Shown piece after piece: positions 53,434-63,418 of a stretch of 64,000 nucleotides of DNA. Location of the stretch: the NCBI RefSeq assembly GCF_900236475.1, contig NZ_LT963352.1, forward strand, positions 62,001-126,000, given 5' to 3'. Source of the stretch: Streptomyces chartreusis NRRL 3882 (GTDB lineage Bacteria > Actinomycetota > Actinomycetes > Streptomycetales > Streptomycetaceae). Within the stretch, counting starts at the first letter, position 1; the number at the start of each line of letters is the position of its first letter. A model generated the notes under the pieces. It was not told the DNA's origin. It was given only the letters and a program-made list of their open reading frames with translations, and made no database searches. The position numbers and the translations under genes are program-made.

Positions 53434-56400
53434 CCATTGTGGAGCGCCGTCGTGCGCTGCTGGACGAAGCCCTCGCCACGGGTGGTGGGGCACAACTGGA
53501 GTCGCTGACGTCCGAATCCGCCCGTCTGGCGGCTGCCACACCACGGGACCTCACCGACCGGGCCTGCCAGCTGGCGCTGCTGGCGCGGTTGGCGACGCTG
53601 CCTCCGCCCGGCGGGCCTCAACTGATGGACATGATGGCCACCGACCCTGCGCTGCTGGCGCTTGGACGGGCCCCGGCGCTGACGGGCTCGGCTGCCCAGG
53701 CCGTGGCGGGGGTCGCCGCACAGCGCCGCGCGGAAGGTGAACGCGTCGGTCTGGCGGAGGTGCCCGCACTGCGGGCGGCCGCCGGCGGCGATCTGCCCTT
53801 TGAGGAACTGGCCGGCGTGGCGCATGCTCGGTGGCTGGCGACCGCCGGCGAGGAGCGGCCGTACTTGGAACGCGACGTCGCAGTCCTCCTGCCGGCCCGC
53901 TTGGAAACCCTGGTGCCCCCCGACGGCGATGATCGGCAGCTGTGGTTGCGCATCATTCCTGACGAGGCCTCGATCCTGCGCCATGACCCCACGCCCAAGC
54001 CGGTGGAGGCGAGCAGGGTGGCCGCCATGTGGCAGACGATCCACGCCGGCCTCACCAACGCTCAGCGGCTCTGGCCATTCCCCTACTGGCTCGACACCCC
54101 AGTCGGCCAGCGAGCCTGGGAGACGTTGTGCACGCAGGTCGGCCCCGGCCGGGCGGCGTGGCTGGCCAGAGCCTGCTACCCGAAGTGGCTCGGCGACACG
54201 GTCACCGTCAACACCGCTCAGGTCGCTGACGTACCTCCCGAGCCCAACCGGGTCGGCGGCTTTCCCGAGCGACTGGAGGTGTGGCTGGCCTTCGGCGAAG
54301 AGCAACCCATTCTTGCCGCCACGACGCAGGTGGATCGCGCGGCGCTCCGCTTCGACGTGATCGGTACGCGCCGTGCCGGTCCGGACGCCGATCCGGTACA
54401 TGAGAGCGATCGGTGGTGGGTCTCCTGGCAGGCGGCCAAGGACGTTGGCCTGGGCGTCGAGGTTCCGCTGCCGCCCGACCGGTCTCTGGACGATCTTCGG
54501 ACCTTGTATGTGATCGGTATCGGCGACGAGGCGCCCGAAGTACACTTCCGGGCCCGGGTCGAGGCCGGCGAGATGGCTACCCTCCCCCTGGGGGCGCCCA
54601 CGAACGCCGTCGACGGGGCGCAGGCAGCCAGCCTGGGCCAGGACCCGGCGCTCTGGCGGCGCGTCGCCCAAGACCGCCTGCACCAAACTGGCCACGCGCC
54701 AGATGAGAGCATCCTGACCTGCTCGCTGGCAGGGTACGGCGCGAAGCTGCCCGCCATGCCGCTCGCGCCAGTGGTCGAGGGGTTCGATGCCACCCTGGTG
54801 CGCGCGCTGTGGCCAGCCTTGTGGGGACACCAGCTACGCGATTTGTGGGGCTGCGTCGACGACGCAGACGGCATCGCCGCCTGGGCAGCCCGCAATCTGC
54901 GCCCGGAGGGGCCGCTGCCGCCCCTACGGATCGACCAACAGCCCTACGGGCTCCTGCCCGTCGCCGCCATGGGGCGAGGCGGGCAACTCCGCTGGCAGGT
55001 GTCGGCCGACGAAGATCCCCTCGCGAGCTGGGAGCCGCGGCTCTGCCAGGCGCTCCTAGCGATGCGGGCCCACTGGGCGGCCACAGCACGGGGCGCCGGC
55101 ACCGCAGTCGGTGCGAATACCGCTCGGCTGCTGGACTTGATCAGCCGGGATGGAGTGTCGGCCGGATACGCCTACCGCCCGTTCCTCGCCGTCGAGCTGT
55201 GGGCTGCGCTGTACGGCAGTATGGCCCCTTTCGATCAACAGCGCTTCGACGATTGGGTGCACAGCACCTTCTCACCCGTGAAAGAGCTGCTCGGGCGCGA
55301 CCCCACCGAGCCACCAGGTGTCCGCCAGATGGTCACCGGCGGTAGCCCCGAACCGCTCGCCATCCCGCTGGTGGTGCCGACCATCTGGCCCCACTGGTTC
55401 TATGAACACGACGATGGCCACATCGAGTACGACGAGAACGGCAAACCCGTTCCAGTGATGACCGTCGAGGCCGGCATCGCCCGGCTGCTGGCGACGTTGC
55501 TCGAGTACGGACACCGGCATGATCAGGTCTACGAGATGTGGCGGGGGGTGCTGCCCGACAGCCTATTGGTGCGCCTCGCATTGCACGCCAGCGTGCTCAG
55601 TGCGGCAGCCGCCGCCCAAAGCGCAGCAGGAGCTCCGGCGCCGCTTCGCGAGCCGCTGATCAGCGACACCAGCCAGCCCACTGTGCTCACCAAGCTCAGC
55701 AATGAATACGATCCGCAGGCCTCACACGATCATCCGGCCGGCAAGGTGCGCACCACCGTACGTGACGGCCTGGAGCGACTGGCCAAGATCGCCGGCTGGC
55801 CTCCTGAAAGACAGGTCCTCGCGCAGCTGGAGCGAGCCTTCCGCGCCACCCTGGACACTGCCACCCACCGGATCGACCCATGGCTGACCGGCATGGCCGC
55901 CCGCCGACTGGAGCACCTGCGCGACCGCCCCGAGTCACGGTTCCGCCTCGGTGTGTACGGCTGGGTCGACGGCCCGCTCCTGGGAACGCCGGGCCCCACC
56001 GAAGGGGGCCTGCTGCATGCACCCTCGCATGCACAGGCGCTCACCGCCGCGATCCTGCGGGACAAGAGCATCACCGAGCACGCCGAGGAACCCAGCCGCC
56101 CCGATCTGTGGTCGATGCAGCTCGACTCGCGGCAGATCCGGACCGCTGAGGAACTGGCAGAGGAGGTGCGCCTGGGCAGCCACGTGCACGAGGCGCTCGG
56201 CCGGCGCGTGGAGCACATCATCGGCGTCCGGACGCCACAAGGTCCAGTAGTGGAGGCAACCAGCCGCATCGATGTCCTGCGGCAGAAATACCCCATGCGG
56301 ACCGGCCGAGCCGAGCTGGGCCGCGTGTGCCACGGCCCGGACGCACTGGCTGGCCTACTGGGCCCGAATCCACCCCTCGGCACGACCCCCGAACAGCGCA

Positions 56401-58019
56401 CCGAACTAGAACAGCTGCAGGCAGTGCTCGACACCTACGGGGACCTGCTCGTCGCTGAAGCGGTGCACCAGGTCGTCAGCGGTCAAGCAGACCGGGCCGG
56501 TGCAGCGATGGACGCGGCCGCCGGACTGACCAAGCCCCCCACCATGGCGTTCACCGAGACGCCGCTGGACGGCGAAGGGCTCAGCACCGCTGCGGTCGCG
56601 GTGATCCCGTACAAGCCAGCGCCGAATGATTCGGACCCTGCCATCCCCGCAGCCCGTCTGGCCGACGCATCGGTCGCCGACGCACTGCCTGCCCTGGTCG
56701 GCCAGGCCACCACTTGGACCTGGCAGGCTCCCCATGGCAACCAGATCACTTTGAACCAGCTGGGGCTGGAGCCGGCCGACACTCTGTCCCTGTCCTCAGA
56801 ACAGCTCGACGACCTGGCCCGGGCGGCTCTGGGTGCCGAGCCGGAGGTGAAACTGTCCGGCAGCGGCCGGTCCCGGCACGAACTTGCCCGAGACGTGGTC
56901 CAGGCACTAGGCGGGACGCCACTGTTCCTGCGCGATATCGCCCCGTCCGTCATGTCCTCGGCGCAAGCCGAGGAAGTCCGTACCGCTGATGCCGGCGTTC
57001 TGGCCGACCTCCGCACCCGGTACACGACGCTGCGCGACAGCGCCCAGCGGTTGATTGATGAACTCGCCGCCGCGCGGGCTGGGGGCGACGCTTCGGCACT
57101 TCACCAGGCGCTGTTCCGGGCACTGCGCTGGGGAGTCACCCCCCTGGCAGACGACAACGATCCCCGTGCCCTGTACCGACTCCTCACCCAGGACCCAGGC
57201 ATCGTCGCGGACTTGACACCGGTGGCCGTCATCCTGGCCCAGCGAGCCGAGGAGGCAATGCGTGCCAGGCTCAACGCCGCCCCGGCGCCCAACACCGAAG
57301 AGCCACTCGGACAGGCGATCGCCGAACTGGCAGCCCCCAGTGGGCAGCTCGCCGTACTCAGTGGCATCGATGCGGGGGACTTCGCCCAGGCAGCGGGTCT
57401 GCACACCGAAGCCCCGGACCCGAGCTTGGATACCGAATGGCTCACCGTCGCTGCAGCCGTGCGACCCAGGCTGGCCGCCGTAGAGGCATTGCAATTGACG
57501 GCCACCTACGCCGGGGGCGACTTCCCAGGCTTCACCGGCTGGACCAGCTCTCCCGGAGACCCCTGGCAGACTACTGCGCTCGAGGATCTGCGGCGCCGAC
57601 GCCAAGAGGCAGGCAGCCAACGGGACGCCATGCCACGGTTCGTCGCCGCATATACAGTCGGCTCACCTGCGTGGGCCAAAGGACAGCGCATCGCGGCCAG
57701 TCTCCTCGATGCATGGAGCGAGACCGCCCCCAACTCAGACCAGGTCACCACCGCCACATTCGGCTTCAATGGGCCCGCCGCCAGGGCCCAGCAAGCGATC
57801 CTCCTGGCTGTCCCCTCCGACCTCGACGCCGGCTACGGAGCACGGCTCGACACACCAGAACTCATCGAGGTACTGGCCGAGACACGTGAGCTGGCACATG
57901 CCCGGGCGGCCGACCCAGACGCGATCGGCAGCTACCTCGCGGCAGTACCAATGACAGCATTTGGCGCCACCGGCCGGTCTCAAGTGCGGCTGGAGACCGG
58001 CAGTCACTTTCCGCTGTAG
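53430..58019 (+). CDS. Very large hypothetical protein of the protease/DUF6603 cluster (B)
   Basis: ATG 53430 (ATGA overlap with the previous gene); 1529 residues. Mostly helical with Ala/Leu-rich stretches. A beta-containing segment around residues 280-410 includes LEVWLAFGEEQPILAATTQV, and a central motif LRIDQQPYGLLPVAAM lies near residue 508. I know no domain for it. There is no signal peptide or TM helix. The translational coupling implies production in fixed ratio with protein A. Confidence 0.62.
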   Translation: MTIVERRRALLDEALATGGGAQLESLTSESARLAAATPRDLTDRACQLALLARLATLPPPGGPQLMDMMATDPALLALGRAPALTGSAAQAVAGVAAQRRAEGERVGLAEVPALRAAAGGDLPFEELAGVAHARWLATAGEERPYLERDVAVLLPARLETLVPPDGDDRQLWLRIIPDEASILRHDPTPKPVEASRVAAMWQTIHAGLTNAQRLWPFPYWLDTPVGQRAWETLCTQVGPGRAAWLARACYPKWLGDTVTVNTAQVADVPPEPNRVGGFPERLEVWLAFGEEQPILAATTQVDRAALRFDVIGTRRAGPDADPVHESDRWWVSWQAAKDVGLGVEVPLPPDRSLDDLRTLYVIGIGDEAPEVHFRARVEAGEMATLPLGAPTNAVDGAQAASLGQDPALWRRVAQDRLHQTGHAPDESILTCSLAGYGAKLPAMPLAPVVEGFDATLVRALWPALWGHQLRDLWGCVDDADGIAAWAARNLRPEGPLPPLRIDQQPYGLLPVAAMGRGGQLRWQVSADEDPLASWEPRLCQALLAMRAHWAATARGAGTAVGANTARLLDLISRDGVSAGYAYRPFLAVELWAALYGSMAPFDQQRFDDWVHSTFSPVKELLGRDPTEPPGVRQMVTGGSPEPLAIPLVVPTIWPHWFYEHDDGHIEYDENGKPVPVMTVEAGIARLLATLLEYGHRHDQVYEMWRGVLPDSLLVRLALHASVLSAAAAAQSAAGAPAPLREPLISDTSQPTVLTKLSNEYDPQASHDHPAGKVRTTVRDGLERLAKIAGWPPERQVLAQLERAFRATLDTATHRIDPWLTGMAARRLEHLRDRPESRFRLGVYGWVDGPLLGTPGPTEGGLLHAPSHAQALTAAILRDKSITEHAEEPSRPDLWSMQLDSRQIRTAEELAEEVRLGSHVHEALGRRVEHIIGVRTPQGPVVEATSRIDVLRQKYPMRTGRAELGRVCHGPDALAGLLGPNPPLGTTPEQRTELEQLQAVLDTYGDLLVAEAVHQVVSGQADRAGAAMDAAAGLTKPPTMAFTETPLDGEGLSTAAVAVIPYKPAPNDSDPAIPAARLADASVADALPALVGQATTWTWQAPHGNQITLNQLGLEPADTLSLSSEQLDDLARAALGAEPEVKLSGSGRSRHELARDVVQALGGTPLFLRDIAPSVMSSAQAEEVRTADAGVLADLRTRYTTLRDSAQRLIDELAAARAGGDASALHQALFRALRWGVTPLADDNDPRALYRLLTQDPGIVADLTPVAVILAQRAEEAMRARLNAAPAPNTEEPLGQAIAELAAPSGQLAVLSGIDAGDFAQAAGLHTEAPDPSLDTEWLTVAAAVRPRLAAVEALQLTATYAGGDFPGFTGWTSSPGDPWQTTALEDLRRRRQEAGSQRDAMPRFVAAYTVGSPAWAKGQRIAASLLDAWSETAPNSDQVTTATFGFNGPAARAQQAILLAVPSDLDAGYGARLDTPELIEVLAETRELAHARAADPDAIGSYLAAVPMTAFGATGRSQVRLETGSHFPL

Positions 58020-58034
58020 ATCGAGAGGAAACTG

Positions 58035-59651
58035 ATGGCGCAGCGCTACGACCTGTACCGCCGGCTGGAGCCAGATCCCCGGGCGCGTACGTTCGCAGCC
58101 GGGTTCGCCGCCACCCTGCACGACCCCCTGTGGTTCCTCGCCCGGCAGTGGCAACTCGGCGAGCACCAAGGTGAGAATGCGACCACCCCGGTCTTGGTGA
58201 ACCTGACCGCGGCTCACACCCCCATCCGCCCGGAACCAGCCAGCCCTGACCGCGACCCCGCCTCCGTTCCGGCTGAGTCAATCATCGAAGGCGAACCCGA
58301 TGAGTGGTGGACGACCGGTCGCCGCATCCGCGTCGGCGCTGTCGTCGCCGCACAGCAGGATCTCGATCCAGCCACCGTTGATCCGAAATACCTGCTGGCC
58401 TCCCCACCTCCGCCGTACTCCGCCAACACCGACCGCCAACTGCCCCCGCCATACGAGAGGCTGGCCGGGGGATTCGACGGGTACGCGCTGTGGCGCGACC
58501 GGGCTGAGCTCGGCATGGGCGACACAGCCTTCACTGGGCTTGGCATCCCTACCCCGAGCACCAACTACTGGCAGAGCGACGAACTCGTATACGAGACAGG
58601 CTTCCCCCTCGGCAATTCATCAAGCGACCGAATCCTGCAGCTGCCCCGGCACCGCGGGGGCCGAGTCGACTGGTTCTCCGCCGACGCCGAAGGAACACAG
58701 ACATCCGCCGTCGTGCCGCCCGAGCCCGAAGAACCATCAATCACCTGCTACCCCACCTCGCTGCAATACCCCGGCGCGCCACGGGCCCGCTGGTGGGAGA
58801 TCGAGGATGCGGCCGTCGACATCGGCGGCTACCCACCCGATACCAGCCACTTCGCCACCACACTGCTGATCGACCTCATTGCCTCACACAGCGACGACTG
58901 GTTCATGTTCCCCGTCCCGGCCCGGGTCGGCCACGTCGTGACACTGCTGCGGCCCACCGTGATCGACAGCTTCGGGCAGCCCCACGACCTGGCGCCCCCC
59001 AAGAGTTGGTCCCTGTTCCGCACGACCGGACTGGACGATCACTCGCTCGTCATGTGGCTCCGCGCACTCACCCCGATCGAGGGACCCGCAATCGAGGACG
59101 TACTCCTCGGCCTCGACGAGTACAGCAACATCCTCTGGGCCATCGAGCGGAAGGTCAGTGGACACACTCTCGCCCCACCCGAGCGCACTCGCGAGCAGGA
59201 GGCCCTAAACCCGACACTGGCGCTGCCCGACCGCGGCGGTGCCCCCGGCGGGCGCCAACGGTTCGCATACGTGCCAGGCCGTGATCTCGCCCCGTACTGG
59301 CACCCCTACCAGGTCGAGGACCTACCCGGACCCGACGGGGTGCCCAGACGCCGGTTCGTGCAACGCCGCCTGGCCGACCTCGCCCGGACGCAGCCAGAGC
59401 TGATGCCCGCCCCGACCACGGAGCTCCTCCGAGCCCAGGTCGCCGGCACGGAAACCATCCACCAGATTGCGCCCTCAACAGTCCCATCGATCGGCATGGT
59501 GTTTGAACGCCGATACGTCCTAGCCCGTGACGTGACAGGTCAACCACTGCTGTGGCGGGAGCATCGACGAGCCCCATCACTCCACCCACCCGGAACGACT
59601 ATGCGCTTCGACGTACTAGCCGAGGACACGCACACACAACCGATCCGCTGA
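58035..59651 (+). CDS. Hypothetical protein of the protease/DUF6603 cluster (C)
   Basis: ATG 58035, with GAGAGGAAAC just upstream; 538 residues. The start RYDLYRRLEPDPRARTFAAG is followed by FAATLHDPLWFLARQWQLGE HQGENA, a pattern I have seen only in uncharacterised proteins that accompany such clusters. It is rich in Trp, Pro and Tyr and soluble. The last gene of the cluster, it ends 16 bp before an IS3 element. Confidence 0.6.
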   Translation: MAQRYDLYRRLEPDPRARTFAAGFAATLHDPLWFLARQWQLGEHQGENATTPVLVNLTAAHTPIRPEPASPDRDPASVPAESIIEGEPDEWWTTGRRIRVGAVVAAQQDLDPATVDPKYLLASPPPPYSANTDRQLPPPYERLAGGFDGYALWRDRAELGMGDTAFTGLGIPTPSTNYWQSDELVYETGFPLGNSSSDRILQLPRHRGGRVDWFSADAEGTQTSAVVPPEPEEPSITCYPTSLQYPGAPRARWWEIEDAAVDIGGYPPDTSHFATTLLIDLIASHSDDWFMFPVPARVGHVVTLLRPTVIDSFGQPHDLAPPKSWSLFRTTGLDDHSLVMWLRALTPIEGPAIEDVLLGLDEYSNILWAIERKVSGHTLAPPERTREQEALNPTLALPDRGGAPGGRQRFAYVPGRDLAPYWHPYQVEDLPGPDGVPRRRFVQRRLADLARTQPELMPAPTTELLRAQVAGTETIHQIAPSTVPSIGMVFERRYVLARDVTGQPLLWREHRRAPSLHPPGTTMRFDVLAEDTHTQPIR

Positions 59652-59694
59652 GCCCAGCCAGCATGCGTGAACCGCTCCGGGATCGGTGGAGGCT

Positions 59695-60630
59695 CTATGC
59701 GTTGACTCCAGCCGCCGGTTGGGGCTGGTGTTGAGCGTAGTAGTTGGTCTCGTGCTCGTGGGGCGGGATGTTGCCGATCGCGGTGTGAAGGCGCTGGTTG
59801 TTGAACCAGTCGGTCCATTCCGCGGTGGCCAGTTCAACGTCCGCCAGGCCGGCCAGGGCTTGCTGGCCTTGATCAACTCCGTCTTGTAGAGGCCGATCTG
59901 GGATTCCATGAGCGCGTTGTCCAGGGCGTCGCCGACGGTGCCGATCGAGGCGTCGATGCCGGCGTCGAGAAGGTGCGCGGTGAACGCGAAAGATGTGTAC
60001 TGACTGCCGCGTCGGAATGGTGAATCAGTCCCGGCCCAGCGGGAGTTCCAGCCCGATTGCGCCGCCATAGGGCCATGTCTAGGGCGTCGAGGACGAGCTT
60101 GGCCCGTTTGCTGGTGGCGGCGGACCAGCCCACGATCGCCCGCGAGAACACGTCCACGACGAACGCCACGTAGACGACCCCGGACCAGGTGGCGACATAG
60201 GTGAAGTCAGCCACCCACCGCTCGTTCGGACTGGGCGCGGTGAAGTCGCGCCTGAGCAGGTCCGCGGCCCGCTCCTGGCCGTCGTCGCGGATGGTGGTGC
60301 GGATCTTCTTCCCGCGTCGGGCGCCCTCCAGGCCGAGGTCGCGCATCAGCCGGGCGACGGTGCAGCGTGCCGCCGGTATGCCTTCGCGGTGCAGTTGCCG
60401 CCACACCTTCCGGACCCCGTAGACGCTGAAGTTGTCCGTGTGGACGCGGCTGATGTGCGTCTTGAGTTCCGCGTCGCGGACCGCCCGGGTGCTGGGGGTG
60501 CGGTTCTTCGCCGCGTAGTAGGTGCTCGTTGCGATCTTGAGTCCGTGGCTGGTCAGGACACGGCAGATCGGCTCGACTCCGAACACCTGGCGGTGTGCGT
60601 CGATGAACGCTACGAGCGTTTCGACGGCCG
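59695..60630 (-). pseudogene. IS3-family transposase orfB with two frameshifts
   Basis: The integrase core is present in three frames. The first part holds D in ERWVADFTYVATWSGVVYVA and reaches GLIHHSDA. A one-base loss near 60025 shifts it to GSQYTSFAFTAHLLDAGIDA with the catalytic E in DNALMESQIGLYKTELI. A second shift near 59880 leads to DVELATAEWTDWFNNQRLHT and the end at 59695. Typical IS150-group orfB, decayed. Confidence 0.8.
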
Positions 60631-60936
60631 GTCGAGCTCGGCCGCGAAGAAAGCCGACGCCGCCTTCAGGATCTCGTTGGCCCGTCGCAGCTCGGCGTTC
60701 CAGGCCCGCAGCCGCTTGATCTCCGCAGCGTCCTCGGACGTGACGCCGGGCCGCTGGACGGCGTCGACTTCGGCCTTGCGGACCCAGGTCCGCACCGTCT
60801 CAGCCGCACCGATCCCCAGCTTGGCTGCGACTGCCTTCATCGCGGCCCACTCGGTTGGGTAGTTGGGACGGATCTCCGCGACCATGCGCACCGCGCGCTC
60901 ACGAAGCTCGGCAGGGTAGGGGGACGGACGCGCCAT
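60610..60936 (-). CDS. IS3-family transposase orfA
   Basis: ATG 60936; 108 residues. It has a helix-turn-helix of the IS3/IS911 type (YPAELRERAVRMVAEIRPNY, AETVRTWVRKAEVDA) and a C-terminal leucine-zipper-like EIKRLRAWNAELRRANEILK. A normal -1 frameshift near 60620 would lead into orfB (AVETLVAFIDAHRQVFGVEP). Confidence 0.85.
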   Translation of the reverse strand: MARPSPYPAELRERAVRMVAEIRPNYPTEWAAMKAVAAKLGIGAAETVRTWVRKAEVDAVQRPGVTSEDAAEIKRLRAWNAELRRANEILKAASAFFAAELDRPSKRS

Positions 60937-60986
60937 GACTCGATCCTCTCAGGGAATCGAGCCTCCATCAGACCCGGAGCGGTTCA

Positions 60987-61453
60987 TACGCACTGCGGGA
61001 TGTCCGTGAACGTAGTGCAGGTGAACGAGCAGGATCGCCCGGGAGTTCACTGACTGGCCGCTTGGGCCTCGCTGACGTCATGCCCCACAGACTAGGAGCG
61101 GGCACTGACAACCCACCGGGAAACAGTATGAACAAGACCGCGAAAAAAGACCTCAGTTGGACTGAGCACCACCGCAGTTCGCCTGATCATGGACCGAGCC
61201 GCATCGTCGGTGCAGCGCAGACACCAGCCACCTGAGCCACGCAGCGAAAAACAAGTCCTACGACGATCACCACATTCCGAAACGATCAACAAACCTGCAC
61301 TTCAGAGCCCTGCCAGCCTCCAGACCTCCCAGGGAAACCCCAGCCCAGATCCACACGACATGACGGCAAGAAATCCTGAACGATCACTAGATCCACAGGT
61401 CAGAGCATCACCAGTCCAGTGATCCACAGCGGATTTGTCACACGACCAACCCC
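60987..61453. other. Intergenic stretch right of the IS3 element, no gene seen
   Basis: About 470 bp, more AT-rich than the surroundings, with many stops in all frames. It probably carries the remains of the region that was joined to the helicase fragment. I see no repeats or RNA structure worth naming. Confidence 0.4.
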
Positions 61454-62010
61454 GTGCAGCTGGCCCTGTGGCACGGGCAGGGCCCGGTGACCATCTACGC
61501 GACGTACGCCAGTCTCGGTGTCCTCGCGGAGGCCTTCGAGGGCGCCTACGGGCAGCAACTGGCCCCGATGGACCTGGTGTGTGTCGACGAGGCCCACAGG
61601 ACAAGCGGGTCTATGGGCAAAGCCTGGGCGGCCGTGCACGACCAGGAGGTCATCCCTGCCGCCCGCCGGCTGTACCTGACGGCCACACCGCGGATCTGGG
61701 AGGAACGGCCCAACCGGGAAGTCGCCGAGGGAGTGCGCGACCCGCTGCCGCGGGAGATGGCGGCTTCCATGGACCACGAGGAGATCTTCGGGCCCGTCCT
61801 GTACAAGCTCAGCTTGGCGTCTGCCGTCTCGCGCGGGTTGCTGGCGCGGTACCAGATCATCGTGCTGGAGCTCCAGGACCCGGTCGTCACCCCGGAGCGG
61901 CTGAAGGGCGAGGACGGGCGCAGCGAGGAGGTGCGCGGGCAGCGCCTGGGGGCGCTCCAGGCCGCTCTGTTGCACACGATGGCGCAGCACGGGCTCAGCA
62001 CGTGCATCGC
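61454..62010 (+). pseudogene. Internal fragment of a DEAD/DEAH helicase
   Basis: The frame holds VTIYATYASLGVLAEAFEGA, motif II as LVCVDEAHRTSGSMGKAWAA, motif III-like RRLYLTATPRIWEERPN, and VLYKLSLASAVSRGLLARYQ. Motif I is missing before it, and after TMAQHGLSTCIA the family-like sequence ends. It belongs to the actinobacterial helicases that carry helicase-associated repeats. The frame stays open into the next gene by chance, so the apparent 654-codon fusion should not be taken as one protein. Confidence 0.7.
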
Positions 62011-62200
62011 CGCACTGCTCCACCCCGTTCAACCCGGCGCGCTGCACACACGGCTACAACGCCTTCTGCATGACGTCGGCTTCGCCGGAATCGCGTCATC
62101 ATTACGACTATCGCGAAAACTCATCACATGGCGAGGCTGCATCTGTACGGTGTCCTTCTCCGGGTCGCAAGTGCTCGGATGGGGGTCGAGGGGGACACGG

Positions 62201-63418
62201 ATGCCGTTGGTTTTTGTCCATGGGGTGGCCAATCGCATCGACGGCCCACATGTGGAGGAAACAAGGGTCCGGAAGGCTCTGTTCGAGCAGTATGTGACGG
62301 CGGGATGGTCGCGCGCGGACGGTGGACCGGCCGAAATTCTCCAGCCGTATTGGGGCGGTGATGGCGCCTCCCTGGCCTGGGGCGGAGCGAGCGTCCCAAA
62401 CAGCGCACGGGTCGCCGAACGCTTCGGGGAAGGTGTAGGCGACGGCCCGCTGTCGGACCTCGTCGCCCAGGTCGTACCCGACGACGCCCGGATTCGCGAA
62501 CGGCTCGTCACCACAGCGCGGACGTCGATGGGTGACGCACTGGATCTGCTGTGGACCGCCGCGCTCCTCGCGTCACCGGATAGTGCGAAGGAGTTGGCGG
62601 CCGCCTCGGCGTTGACACCGTCCGTGGTCGAGGCGGCCCCGACCTGGCTGGCAGAGGTCGACGACGACGAGGAGTTCACCGTCCGGCTGTGCCAGGCCCT
62701 GGAGGACATCGAGCGCGGACAGGAAGCGGGCCCCGGCCGGGAGAGCTTCGGTGCGGGGCGGGTCCGCGCCGCGCTGCAGGAGGGCGTCGTACGGATCCGG
62801 GAGACGCTGGCGGACCGTACGACGTCGCCGGTCGCCGACCGGCTGCGAGCCGAACTCGCTCCGCGCATTACCGAGTTCCTCGGCGACGTCCTGACCTACT
62901 ACCGTCGGCGGCCGGCCACCGGAGCGGGCGCCGGCATCGGCGGGAAGATCGCGGATGTCCTGCGGGAGGCGAACGCCCAGCGCGGTCCGCGTGATCCCTT
63001 CGTGCTGGTCGCCCACAGCATGGGCGGCAACATCGTCTACGACCTGCTTTCCGGACCGCTGGCCGCCGAGGACTTCACCGTCGATCTCCTGGTGACCGCC
63101 GGGTCGCAGGTCGCCTTCTTCGAAGAATTGAGCCTGTTCTCGCCGCACCCGCCGGACATCCCCGGCACGGCGGGCCTCAAGCTGCCGAGGCCGCCCGCAG
63201 TGCGCCGGTGGCTGAACGTCTACGACATGAACGACCTGCTGTCGTTCCGGGCCGAACCCGTCTTCGAGGGTGTGGAGGACCACAGTTTCCGGTCCGGTCG
63301 GCTGCGCGCCCACAGTGCCTATTTCCTCGCGCCGAGTTTCTACGCCCGCCTCGGCGAGCGGCTGGGGCCGTTGCGGTCCGGGCCGCATGCCCTCGCCGCC
63401 GAGGACGGGTGGCGGTGA
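62201..63418 (+). CDS. Alpha/beta-hydrolase (lipase/esterase-like), partner of a caspase-like gene
   Basis: ATG 62201, with GAGGGGG 6 bases upstream; 405 residues. It begins MPLVFVHGVANR, the hydrolase beta-strand and oxyanion HG loop. The nucleophile elbow is FVLVAHSMGGNIVYDLLSGP (GxSxG variant AHSMGG), with a later Asp in NVYDMNDLLSF and His in VEDHSFRSGRLRAHSAYF completing a plausible triad. A helical insert spans about residues 60-240. The stop overlaps the caspase-like gene start by 4 nt (GTGA), so the two proteins are made together and likely work together, possibly as protease and its lipase-like effector. Confidence 0.75.
   Translation: MPLVFVHGVANRIDGPHVEETRVRKALFEQYVTAGWSRADGGPAEILQPYWGGDGASLAWGGASVPNSARVAERFGEGVGDGPLSDLVAQVVPDDARIRERLVTTARTSMGDALDLLWTAALLASPDSAKELAAASALTPSVVEAAPTWLAEVDDDEEFTVRLCQALEDIERGQEAGPGRESFGAGRVRAALQEGVVRIRETLADRTTSPVADRLRAELAPRITEFLGDVLTYYRRRPATGAGAGIGGKIADVLREANAQRGPRDPFVLVAHSMGGNIVYDLLSGPLAAEDFTVDLLVTAGSQVAFFEELSLFSPHPPDIPGTAGLKLPRPPAVRRWLNVYDMNDLLSFRAEPVFEGVEDHSFRSGRLRAHSAYFLAPSFYARLGERLGPLRSGPHALAAEDGWR

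Larger units (their letters stand above)
59668..60986 (-). mobile_element. IS3-family insertion sequence, degenerate
   Basis: Terminal inverted repeats of 28 bp with few mismatches: TGAACCGCTCCGGG...TGGAGGCTC at 59668-59695 and its complement at 60959-60986. No target duplication is visible at the flanks. orfA is intact, but orfB needs two extra frameshifts, so the copy is probably inactive. Confidence 0.85.

Noticed and set aside
53166..54830. 554-codon minus-strand frame
   Set aside because: Antisense to two large plus-strand genes with overlapping stop and start; no recognisable motifs.
61454..63418. Helicase-hydrolase fusion protein of 654 residues
   Set aside because: The helicase sequence ends near 62010 and the hydrolase has its own ribosome-binding site and ATG at 62201; the open frame between them is accidental.
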